Shown here piece by piece: positions 30,424 to 40,024 of a DNA stretch of 64,000 nt. Made by a program: the position numbers and the translations under genes. The notes below the pieces were generated by a model, which ran no database searches, was not told where the DNA came from, and saw only the letters and a list, made by a program, of their open reading frames with translations. The first letter of the stretch is position 1. Each line of letters begins with the position of its first letter. This DNA is from Nitzschia sp. DOCU1 (lineage: Eukaryota > Bacillariophyta > Bacillariophyceae > Bacillariales > Bacillariaceae): positions 1,550,001 to 1,614,000 of the forward strand of contig OX595993.1 of the NCBI GenBank assembly GCA_951394045.1. Direction: 5' to 3'.

Positions 30424-33267
30424 ATGAAGTTTGTGACTACACATGCAATTCTTGCCCTTCTGGCCGCAGGTGCGGTCGAAGGGGTTTTCAGCACGCCGAA
30501 ATCAAGTTATTCGGTTTCTGCAATGAAAAGTCCCCCTGGATGGGTGTTGGGAGGTTCGTTACGAGGTGGCTCGATGGGTAAGATCTTCCGGCGTTTTCTT
30601 TATTATCGTGTTCCGCGAGAAGAATCTAAAAGCTAACATTACCTTTCCAACAAAAACAGCAGTAGAAGAGGAGGAAGAAGAAGTCACGTCGGCGAAGAAA
30701 CCTTCAAAGAAAAAGAAGAAGAAAAAGAAGGCGCCAGAAGCTGCGACCAAGGATGACAAGCCAGCTGACCTTTCCATGGCAATCCTGGGAGGCTCAAAGG
30801 ATAGAAACTCGATGCAGGTATTTTCGTACTCTAGTGACGAGGGGCACACGGTCGTTGGGTTAACTGCGTCTGCGATGGATGAAATGGGTCTCTTCGAAGG
30901 TGATACTGTTTCTATCAAAGGCAAACGGGGAAAGAAGACAATGGCAAGCGTAGCAATTTTGGACGAATCAGACATTACCGCTCTGGCGGATGGCACCTCC
31001 GAATCCTCCGCCATTGGAATGTCGGTAGACGCCATGAGGAATGCAGGAGTACGAGCCGGAGATAAGGTATCAGTGGTACCTGCACCAAACGTCAAGTTTG
31101 GAAAGGCAGTCATGATCTTGCCCACAGCTGAATCGTTGAAGTTGGCAGGAGTTAGCGACATGGAGTCGGCAAACCTTTTTGATGATTACCTAAAACCCTA
31201 CTTCCAAGGAAAGTTTCGAACTCTGTATCGAGGAGATAATTTTCATATCACTGGTCCACTGGGTGAGCTTGAATTCTCGGTGGTTGACATTGACTCTGTT
31301 GAAGTGGACGGTGACACGGCATGCGTAGTTGTCGATGACACCCTGATTGAGTGCGAAGGTGAACCGGTCGAGGCCGACGACGTCAATGACCTCGAAAACG
31401 CTGGTTATGATCAAATAGGAGGCGCTAGCAAACACCTGGCAGCTGTCCGAGAGCTCGTAGAGCTTCCTCTTCGTCATCCAGAACTTTGGAGAAGACTTGG
31501 CATTAACCCTCCGCGTGGTGTCCTCTTGACCGGCCCATCGGGCTGTGGTAAGACGGCGTTGGCAAGGGCTGTCGCAGCGGAGACTGGAGCATTCTTTTTC
31601 GTAATCAACGGGCCGGAGGTCATTTCCAAGCGTGCAGGAGAGAGTGAGACCAATCTCCGACGGGCCTTTGAGGAGGCCGAGGCTAACGCAGAAGACTACG
31701 GCGGGGCCATCCTCTTTATCGACGAAATCGACTCCATTGCACCAAGGCGCGAGAAGGCCGGTGGTGAAGTCGAAAAGAGAATCGTTTCGCAACTTCTGAC
31801 CCTGATGGATGGTTTGAAGCCGACCTCCAAGGTTGTTGTGATGGCAGCGACCAATAGACCGACAGTCATTGAACCCGCTTTGCGACGTCCTGGACGTTTC
31901 GACCGCGAGCTTGATATGGGCATCCCTGACGAACAGGGTCGACTCGAGATTCTCCAGATCAAAACGCGGGACATGCGACTGGGTACCGATGTCGATCTTG
32001 AATTGCTGGCCAGAAACACCCACGGTTATGTGGGTGCTGACCTGCAGCAACTTTGTATGGAAGCTGCATTGGAATGCATCAGAGGCAAGGTGGGGTTGAT
32101 CGATTTTGACAAGGACCAAGTCGACAAGAAGATTCTTGACAGTATTTTGGTAGAAGGAAAGCATTTTGACCACGCAATGGGCATCGTACACCCTTCATCA
32201 CTCCGAGAAAACCAAGTTGAAATTCCTGATGTTCACTGGGACGACGTCGGTGGACTCGAGGACGTCAAGCGGGAGCTTCACGAAACTGTGCAATATCCCG
32301 TGGAGCACGCGGAGAAGTATATCAAGTTTGGCATGAGCCCGAGCAAAGGTGTGCTGTTCTATGGGCCTCCAGGATGTGGAAAAACTTTGTTGGCAAAAGC
32401 TATTGCCAATGAGTGTGGTGCTAACTTTATCAGTATCAAGGGACCCGAGCTATTGACACAGTGGTTTGGCGAGAGTGAAGCCAACGTTCGAGAACTTTTC
32501 GACAAGGCCCGAGCTGCCAGCCCCTGTATCCTAATGTTCGATGAAATGGACTCAATCGCCAAGACGCGTGGAAGTGGTACGTTTTGCATATCGTCGAACA
32601 TGTTTTCCATTAGACCATTCGACTCACAAATTTGTAACTTTCAGGTGGAGGCGGTAGCAGTGAAGCCGGTGATCGCGTGATCAACCAGATCTTGACCGAG
32701 ATCGATGGTGTTGGTGCCCGAAAGAATGTGTTTGTGATCGGCGCTACGAACCGCCCCGACATTCTTGATCCTGCTGTCATCCGTCCCGGTCGTCTTGACC
32801 AGTTGATTTACATTCCTCTGCCAGACTTGAAGAGCCGCATCGCTATTTTCAAGGCCCAGCTGCGAAAAGCTCCTGTTGACCCATCGATCGACATTGAAGT
32901 ACTGGCTCGTTCGACGCACGGGTTTTCTGGAGCCGATATTTCAGAAATCTGTACCACTGCATCGAAGCTTGCCATTCGAGAAGCCATTCTAGCTGCAGAA
33001 GAGCGAGCTCAAAAAATCGAAGCAGGTGAATTAGAAGAAGACAGCTCAGATGGCGGAGTCGGCGAACACATGTTAATCACGAAGAGGCATTTTAACTTTG
33101 CCATGAGCAGAGCGCGACGTAGTGTTAGCGAGAAGGACCTGACTCTATTTGAGGAATTCGCTGAGAAACAACGAGCAGGACGCGGAGAAGCAGCTAACAA
33201 TTTCAAGTTTGGCGAAGGATCATCGGCTGACGCAGAGCAGCCCGTCCAAGACGACCTTTACGCCTAA
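30424..33267 (+). CDS. Cdc48/p97-type AAA ATPase with secretory (plastid-type) leader
   Basis: Three exons (30424-30577, 30660-32576, 32645-33267), both introns phase 1; 897 residues. Exon 1 encodes only a leader: signal peptide MKFVTTHAILALLAAGAVEG, then VFSTPKSSYSV, which looks like a transit peptide. The mature part starts with an acidic then poly-Lys stretch, then the Cdc48 N-domain (LSMAILGG, VVGLTASAMDEMG). D1 has Walker A GPSGCGKTALA and Walker B ILFIDEIDSIAP; D2 has GPPGCGKTLLA and ILMFDEMDSIAK; second-region-of-homology Arg residues are present (RRPGRFDRE). The end is DDLYA, like the Cdc48 C-terminal tail. In algae with red secondary plastids a second, symbiont-derived Cdc48 works in the SELMA translocon of the periplastid space. 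This gene fits that role by inference from its leader. Confidence 0.88.
30578..30659 (+). other. Leader/mature-domain intron of the Cdc48 gene
   Basis: 82 bp, GTAAGA to AACAG. The acceptor is followed by a second CAG (NAGNAG); use of the latter (exon from 30663) would drop a single Ala without changing frame. Confidence 0.8.
32577..32644 (+). other. Second intron of the Cdc48 gene
   Basis: 68 bp, GTACGT to TTTCAG, phase 1. It lies in D2 after AKTRGSG; splicing restores GGGSSEAGDRVINQIL. Confidence 0.88.
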
Positions 33268-34652
33268 CACCGCATCACACCGCGAGAGCTTACCATACAT
33301 ATTGTTCCTATCAGAGCCATTCTCTTTTCTTTAGAGGTAGGAATTACCGGTAGTTATAGGCGCGTGATTTACATTGGTTCTTGTCCCATATACATAAATT
33401 CGTTGTCATCCCAACGTCCCATGATGCACAAGAACAAGGGGTGGACGTTCACCTTTAGAACAAGGAATCTGGGTCCCCGTTGTTGAGTTGGGACAGTGCT
33501 CCCCTAGGAAATAGTTGATGCTGTCGTCTTGGTAGATCTCTTAGATCCACCTGAATGCACCGAACGTACCTACATTCCAGCCACGGGAAAAAGCAGGAGA
33601 CAAAACACTCGGCCTTCTACCATGATCATGATAGCAATAGTGGAAAGGGCAGCTGTAGTCTTTGCTTCGTGAGTGCAGTGGCCCGATACGCCTCTGCTAC
33701 TGTACGCGGCGGTCGTCACTTTCTCCCAGTAGAGTAGCAGCACCACCAACTAGAATGGCTGTAATGCGTGTAGTAGTAGCAGTTTACATCTCGCCACTCC
33801 ACCGTTCCAAAGAATAGTTAAAACAGCGTAGAGTACGCAATAGTATGCAGTTAAGCAACTACCGGTCCGTACCTCTGCGATCATAGTAGTCAAACTTGCG
33901 GTTTCGTGCGTACCTGGTACCGTCCGATCCACCAATAATACCGGCGGTATCATAGTACTCAACGTTTTTGCGCCACTTGTACCGGCGGTATCATAGTACT
34001 GAGGACCCACACAGACACACAGTGATAGTTTTCGGCTGTCTGTCCTTCTTTGCTACACAAGCGACGAGAGCTCGGAAGACGGGATCTTTCGGTGAGCAGT
34101 TACTTGAACGGAACGCTTAGCTTCTTGGTTGGCCAATCAAATGGTGATAGTTTATGTGTGAGACACGAAAGGTCACTGCCCCTCCCTAATTGGAAAGCCA
34201 GGAAAAAACATTCCCATCATCAGTTGGATATCCAAAAGGCATGTGCGCAGAGCAGGGGAGGACTTTCGCGGCACCTCTTTCGGAGGGACATCGAAGACCA
34301 CCAGCAGGGGAGCCTGTGGATACTTGAACAACACTGCTGAAGTTCATCTGGACGCTGTCTCGTAGACGACATTAGAAAGACCAGGGTTTGCCTCCAGCAA
34401 CAGAGACCAACACCAAACATCTTCATTCGTCATCCCCTTTAAGGACCGACATTCACCGGAGCGTCACGAAGTATCTCTATCTGTTTTTATTGATTGGATC
34501 GGAAAAGCCGATCTCTGTGTCACCATACGTCGCGGTTGCCATCATCTTTGCGTAACCTTGATTCAGACTGAACGCAGCAAGCAGCTTGTCTGAGGATCAT
34601 TATAGTTCATCGACCTGAAGTAGTTCCAATACTACGTTGACATTTGGTCAAG
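33268..34652. other. Long intergenic region with palindromes and a short direct repeat
   Basis: 1.4 kb without a gene I can support. It carries TACCGGTA at 33345-33352 and a 21-bp perfect direct repeat listed separately. The right part is presumably the promoter of the CAMK-like kinase. Confidence 0.6.
33939..34000. repeat. Two copies of a 21-bp direct repeat
   Basis: Positions 33939-33959 and 33980-34000 are identical. Each starts with the inverted half-sites TACCG-CGGTA and ends ATCATAGTACT. The copies are 41 bp apart. Confidence 0.85.
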
Positions 34653-36302
34653 ATGCCAGCCCCTCCAGCACCACATGCCTCCGGGCAAATCTACCTAACG
34701 CCACAAATCGAAAAGGTGGGAAAGAGACGGGACGGGCTGTGCCCTTCCCTTCTCCTCGACAACCACATGGAAACCGTTAATGCCAAAGGTGGCCCCACCA
34801 ACGCTGCAATGATCAAATCTTATCAAACGAACTCGAAATATCTTAACGAGGACATCCGGGAGCTAGGAAACGATGGCGAGGAACTGAAGTTTATCACTGA
34901 CTCGATCACTCATTTCCTCCGAGAAGTCATCGACGAGAAAAAGCAGACTACCGACTTGATTAGTATGAAGTTCCAGCCGAAGGGATGTATATGGAATCTA
35001 GAGATGAATCCTAGTATCGGAGCGCCCGAATACATGATTCAAGTTCAATGTTTGGCACAGGCTGGAGAGAACAAATCCACTACGTTTGTGGTTGACACCA
35101 AACTCGTTGGAAAAAGTTCCAAATCAGTCGCATCCACAACGTTGCCGGGCTTCCGAGAGGCAAAGGCAACCTTTGAAATGACCGCCCTAGTAGTTCGAAA
35201 AGGAGTCGTCAAGTGCGAGTTCCCTAACTTTCCAGAGGGTTGCAAGGGTCGAGCCTTCCGCGAAGTCTATCAGCTCAACGCTAGGGTAAGTGAGCGGTTG
35301 AACGGCTGTAGCAACTGCATTCGTATACCCAGCTATTGCTGATCTCATTGTGTTCCTACCCCAAAGCTGAAGTCCGGTTCCTTTGCAACGGTGTGCCGCG
35401 GAACGCACCGAGCTAGCGGCAAGAAGGTTGCCATCAAGTGCGTGCTGAGAAAGGATCTCCCTCCCACGGACGACGCCGCAATTTTCGACGAAGTTGCTAT
35501 CATGTCATCGCTATCGCATCCACACATTGTGCCGCTCATTGACTTCTTTGAGGAGAAAGACTGCTATTTCCTGGTAATGGAACTCATGAGCGGAGGCGAT
35601 CTCTTCGATCGAATCGGAAAAAAGAAGTCCTACAACGAAGCTGATGCCCGTGACCTCGTGGTAAAGATGCTCAAGGCCATGGCGTATTGCCATGCGCACA
35701 AGATTGCTCACTGCGATATGAAGCCCAAAAATCTTTTGCTTATGAGTGAGGATAATGATTCCTACATTAAGTTGGCTGACTTTGGTTTCGCCGCTCGTTG
35801 CCACATCCCCAAGTCTTTGACCAAACAGTGTGGGACACCTTTCTTTGTGTCGCCTGAGATTCTCATGAGACAACCATACGATCAGCAATCTGATATGTGG
35901 TCAGTTGGGTGCATCGTCTTCCTTCTGTTGAGTGGCAACTTGCCCTTCATGGGTCGAAGTCAGAAAGAGCTGTTCCGAAAGATTGTCTCCGGAAAGTTTG
36001 AGTTCGATGAAGATGACTGGTGTGATGTCTCCGCAGATGCCAAGGACTTGGTGAAAAAGCTTTTGGTGCTCGACCCAGACGACAGATTGACTTCCACCGA
36101 AGCGTTGAAGCACAAGTGGATGAAGGCATCCAACGATCGTCTCAGTAGAAAGACGCTCGAAGGCACTTCGCAGAGATTAAAGACATTCAATGCTCGAATG
36201 AAGCTTCGATCTGCCATGATTGCCGTCGATTGGGTCAGTTCTTTGAAAAAGACTTCGTGGCTATCGAATCGCAACATGAGCGGCGGGGCGAGGAGCACCT
36301 AA
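34653..36302 (+). CDS. CAMK-like Ser/Thr protein kinase
   Basis: Two exons (34653-35285 and 35367-36302) over an 81-bp phase-0 intron; 522 residues starting MPAPPAPHASGQIYL. Residues 1-205 form an N-terminal region with alternating strands (CIWNLEMNPS, YMIQVQCLAQ, STTFVVDTKLVG) that may be a C2- or PH-like fold, but I cannot name it. The kinase starts near residue 210: LKSGSFATVCRG, VAIKCVLRK (the Lys), AHCDMKPKNLLL (catalytic loop with HCD instead of HRD), LADFGFAARC, CGTPFFVSPEIL and SDMWSVGCIVFLLLSG. These features and the APE-like SPE place it with CaM-kinase/CDPK-type enzymes. I see no EF hands, and the tail after the kinase is only about 60 basic residues, possibly a calmodulin-binding or autoinhibitory helix (inference). 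Confidence 0.87.
35286..35366 (+). other. Intron in the CAMK-like kinase gene
   Basis: 81 bp, GTAAGT to CAAAG, phase 0, between the N-terminal domain and the glycine loop. Confidence 0.87.
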
Positions 36303-36637
36303 GGAGAAATCCGTTTCTTTTGGGGGATCGACGAGAGTCATTGATCGGTAGATTGTTGTAACAGTTGAATGGAAGCATAAAGGAAAGCAGGAAACAAAAG
36401 GTGGAAAAAAGAGCAGCCTCTGGCGCATGGGGTTGTAAAACTGGACGAGAACCGCAGTCTTGACGGTTTGTCGATGGAACATCGGTAATGAGATTTAGCT
36501 CCTATTTCATGCTACAAAATGTCTCGGGGTTCGTGCGTGTTAGCGTTGGGCAAGTTCTAAAGTAGGCTAGTAGACGGTTTGATTCGGGCAGTCGACGAGT
36601 TTGACTACTCCCTCAGTGCCGTATTTCGACTTTCAAG
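36303..36637. other. Convergent intergenic region
   Basis: 3' flanks of the CAMK-like kinase and REX1-B genes. Nothing else seen. Confidence 0.6.
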
Positions 36638-37540
36638 TCACTCCTCGTCCAAGATGTAGCATCTAATTTCATCCAAAACTTCGTTGACCTGCTCCACCAC
36701 TTCTTGAATCTTAAGCTGTAAGCTTTGGACTCCGTCTCGAAGGAGATTGGCAATGCGTGGATCTTGGGCCGCTTGGAGTTGCTCGTTCTTTTCACGTATC
36801 CGTTCTAGATGAATGGCGGCGGTCAAGTGCAACTTTTCCTTTTCACGACTTTGCAACTGCGTAATGAGCTTAGATAGATCCTTCCGCTGATGCTGCGAAT
36901 TCAAGATCTCAGATATCGTCTTGATCGTCTCACTAAGCACCGAGAATGAGGCGGTAACTCTTGAGCATGTATCAGGATAGGAAGTCATATTACCACTTTG
37001 AAGCACCGTCACGAGCCCACTATAATATCAACAAGCCGGAACGAAGAAGAAACAATCCAACGTGTGAGAGTCGTTCGCCCACCAGTTGCCAGAACTCCGA
37101 CCGCACTTTCAGGGGACATACTTTTCATAATCGCGGTACGTTGCAACCCTATCTTGCTGCGCGTCTAGAACTGCTTGGAGCAACTCCTTCGTTGACATAG
37201 ACTTGAGCTGTGATAGAATCTTTGCCTGTCGTTCCTTTCTTTTTTCTTGTAGTCTCTGTTGTTCCTGGTCTCGTTCCTCCTCGGATTGTTTCGCCGAAAC
37301 CGGCCCTCCCTGCAAATTTGATGCTGCAAGCATGTCTATGGTTTGACCCATGGCCTTCACATTCTCTGGAACCTCACTTCCATTACAGCAGCCACAGCCA
37401 GTTACATGAGGTTGATTCTCGGAAAAATCTGAGCGCGCCGAAAGAATCGATAGTGCCTGCTGAACATCAATCCCAGGACTGGAAGGTCTTGGATGAATGG
37501 TAGACGAACTTTGCACGAGTTGGTCGGTTGATTCTTCCAT
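36638..37540 (-). CDS. REX1-B-like DNA repair protein
   Basis: Two exons: 37122-37540, then 36638-37019 (102-bp intron, phase 2), giving 266 residues. A second acceptor (exon from 36995) also keeps frame and would remove eight residues. The N-terminal 90 residues are variable, with a VTGCGCCNG patch, then a charged helix. The conserved part matches the DNA_repr_REX1B family: ELLQAVLDAQQDRVATYRDYE, then after the intron VTASFSVLSETIKTIS and LITQLQSREKEKLHLTAAIH. REX1-B was defined in Chlamydomonas as needed for excision repair of DNA damage; its biochemical activity is unknown. It is all helical with no enzyme motif. Assignment is from recalled family pattern. Confidence 0.72.
37020..37121 (-). 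other. Intron in the REX1-B-like gene
   Basis: GTATGT to TTATAG, 102 bp; an alternative acceptor CAAAG ends the intron at 36996 instead. Confidence 0.65.
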
Positions 37541-38037
37541 GGTTAACGTCCGGTCTTTTCCCGCTTTAAAAAGGGGCTTTTAGTGTAAGAGAAGATAGAT
37601 AGTGATCCAGCATCCGATACATTGGTAGACAATGGAAGATGATAAGGGCCCGAGACCAAGGATAGAGTCCCAGTTTTTACCTGGTATAATGATACGCTCT
37701 GCCATCGCCACGTTCCTTTGTGCTTCTCTCGCACTTTTTGAGTCTGGGGGTTTGACCTCTTCGACCACACTACACCACGAGAATGCAGTCAAAGTGGTCG
37801 ATCATTCTGCAAGAAAAAGATTTTGGCGACCCCCTTCGCGCGTTGGCAGCAGGCCAGGCAGGCGCGGACGGTCATCTCCCTCATCGCATCTCATCGGCAT
37901 CCTTCAATTCCTTCCCTCTCTACACTTTTCCGTCGCCGCGAAGCATTGGCTACCCGCTCAGCAGCAAACCACAAGCTTGATTGTACATCCAGCAATCTGC
38001 ATCGATAAAGAAGAGAAGGTCCATCACTGCGAGAAGA
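37541..38037. other. Divergent intergenic region
   Basis: Promoter space of REX1-B and the SPRY gene. A 148-residue open frame from an ATG at 37632 crosses it but overlaps the next gene's start in another frame; I do not treat it as real. Confidence 0.5.
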
Positions 38038-38884
38038 ATGGGTTCCTGTTGTTCCTGTTGCGGAAGCAGTTCCGATGACGGAGAACAGTCCGCACAAGAG
38101 CTGGAGCTTCAGAACCAAAAGGCACGAAAGGCATTGGCAATCAGCACGACCATGAGTGCACCTACCATCACACGGAAGCCAGAAGGGACGATATCAGGAA
38201 AAGGGCTAGCACTGGCAGGGGTGGCGATTGAGCAAGATGCGGCCTATTGGGAGTACGTAGAATGATGTTGATTTTTTATCGGCATTCCATCGAAATGCAT
38301 CATTCTCAATTTGTATTTTATATCTTTCTTGACAGATGGCACATGAAAATACCACCAAAAACGACGATCGATACGATTCTATTCGGAGTTTCGGGGAAGA
38401 AGGATGCCAAGTTCTATGAAGAGTTGAAGGACAAAGTACAGCCAGAAGAGGGTGAGTGAGCTTCGTCTGTGTTCAGTAAGGGGATCAAAGGATGCCATAC
38501 TATCTGAGGATCGATTTGGAATGAACAGCTCCATCTGACAGTGATTCCTATGCGTCGAAACCTTTCCTCTTTGCCTTAGGCACACCATCACAAGTAAACG
38601 GTACAGAGTGGATGCGACGTATTGATGTTGAAAATGGCGACGTCATAGGAGTGGCAGTTCAACAGTCAGATCTTCCGATGGTTCAATTCTCTTTGAACGG
38701 TGAACTGCTTCACATCTCAGCAATAAATCGGTTCCGTGGGATGGTGTACCCCGCTATTCATTTACCAGAATCAGAAGCAGGACTCGATGTGGAGGCTTTG
38801 CTGGTGGTGGATGGGCAAGAATTCAAACACACGAGTCCCGGGAATAGATTCGTTCCTCTAATGGTCGCAAGAAGCATAGTATAG
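38038..38884 (+). CDS. Small SPRY-domain-like protein with acylation signal
   Basis: Three exons (38038-38252, 38336-38451, 38529-38884), introns of 83 and 77 bp, 228 residues in all. The N-terminus MGSCCSCCGSSS fits N-myristoylation at Gly2 with palmitoylation of the four nearby Cys, so attachment to a membrane face is likely. After a linker, AYWEWHMKIPPKTTIDTILFG starts a beta-rich domain; GTEWMRRIDVENGDVIGVAV followed by LPMVQFSLNGELL is the core SPRY signature (G-D-x-I-G, then F-x-x-N-G). SPRY domains are protein-binding modules. The partner is unknown. The splice sites are GTACGT/GACAG and GTGAGT/AACAG; a further CAG lies 13 bp inside exon 3. Confidence 0.78.
38253..38335 (+). other. First intron of the SPRY gene
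   Basis: 83 bp, GTACGT to TTGACAG, phase 2; splicing gives AYWEWHMKIPP. Confidence 0.82.
38452..38528 (+). other. Second intron of the SPRY gene
   Basis: 77 bp, GTGAGT to GAACAG, phase 1; it restores frame into the third exon. Confidence 0.78.
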
Positions 38885-38981
38885 CTACTGCTACTTAGTA
38901 ATTAGAGTAATGTATTGTAAATAGAGTCATCCCACGAAAGCGCTCAGCTATTTGTTTGTACAAAATCGCGTCGTCCACCTT

Positions 38982-39449
38982 CTACACCAAAAATTTCTTT
39001 GCCAACACCATTCCAGCCGCTGCCGCAACGAAGCCACCGATGTTGTTTGTAGCTACATACTTGAGCGCTTTCGCGGTCTTGCCCTCCGACAACCATGTCA
39101 CAACATCAACACTGTAAGTAGAAAACGTCGTATAGCTCCCACAGAATCCCACGCCCATCATGAGTTTAGCGCGTGGCGAAAGCCCCTGGAATAGTGGCCG
39201 AGGCACCCCTGTTGACGACACGCCATTGACCTTTTGAACATCTACTGCTGGGACGGCAGCGATTCCACCCAAAAGAAAGCTGCCTCCCAAGTTGATTCCA
39301 GCAGTGTGCCAGCCCGCAAATCGACCCAACCGATTAGGGTCGGAGGCGATCCAATCCGCGGCTAACTTTCCGCATTGGTATCTCGAGAGAGCACCAAAGA
39401 AAGCTCCCACTCCCAGAGCCAGGGCATCGACGGGAAGTAATCCGGACAT
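38982..39449 (-). CDS. CrcB/Fluc-type fluoride channel, single-domain
   Basis: The start is the ATG at 39449 (MSGLLPVDALALGVGAFFGALSR), giving 155 residues, the size of bacterial CrcB. Four hydrophobic helices are visible. Family marks in order: GAFFGALSRYQCG, INLGGSFLLGG (the conserved Asn and Gly-x-Phe), GVGFCGSYTTFSTYS (the TTFST pore and phenylalanine-box segment) and NNIGGFVAAAAGM. These proteins form dual-topology dimers that let fluoride leave the cell. Fungal and plant FEX proteins are usually two fused domains; this one has a single domain and would have to dimerise. The frame stays open upstream (to about 39761), but that part overlaps the promoter and has no membrane segment. Membrane location in the cell is unknown. 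Confidence 0.87.
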   Translation of the reverse strand: MSGLLPVDALALGVGAFFGALSRYQCGKLAADWIASDPNRLGRFAGWHTAGINLGGSFLLGGIAAVPAVDVQKVNGVSSTGVPRPLFQGLSPRAKLMMGVGFCGSYTTFSTYSVDVVTWLSEGKTAKALKYVATNNIGGFVAAAAGMVLAKKFLV

Positions 39450-40024
39450 TTCAGCATGAAATATTAATCGAGTTGCGGTTAGATTGTTAAGACCGGGACG
39501 ACTTTGGAACCCAATGACACGGAGATGTAGGAAAAAGAGGAAAAGGCATCTTTGAAATACCGACTGCGCCGGCGCGTGGTGCGCGGAGGGGGGAGTGTGC
39601 TTTCCACTAAGTCCGATTAGTCCAACCACTCTCGATGAATGAATGGGACGAGGAATGAATGATGACGATGACGACGTGCGTCTTTCTTTTTGGCTGTGGT
39701 GTCTGTCTCCGTGCATCAGCGTTGCGATACCACTTTTGCTCTTGGTGAGTACCTCATACAAATGCTATGGCGTCTATCGAGTTTATCTCTATTCTACTAG
39801 AGAGTGGACTAGCCAAATAATTTCTCGCTCCCGATTAGGTTGCTACGGGCATGACGCTTCATGGTTGGGTACGAAGGAATGAAATGGAAATCAACAGGAA
39901 AGAGGCAAAAACTGCTCCAATTTAAAGTGATTATTACATATATATATATCACCTTCATCTTCCGAGAAGGTGCGCAACAAGTGGAGGAGCGCGTGTGATA
40001 GCCAGAACAATAGTAGAAAACTTT
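39450..40024. other. Intergenic region upstream of the fluoride channel
   Basis: 5' flank of CrcB and 3' flank of the P-type ATPase. It has an AT run at about 39937-39949 and a 7-bp hairpin at 39950-39972 (CACCTTC / GAAGGTG), which would lie in the ATPase 3' UTR. Confidence 0.55.

Noticed and set aside
37632..38078. 148-residue frame from an ATG with a hydrophobic stretch
   Set aside because: It overlaps the well-supported start of the SPRY gene in another frame, and its second half is low-quality Arg/Pro sequence.
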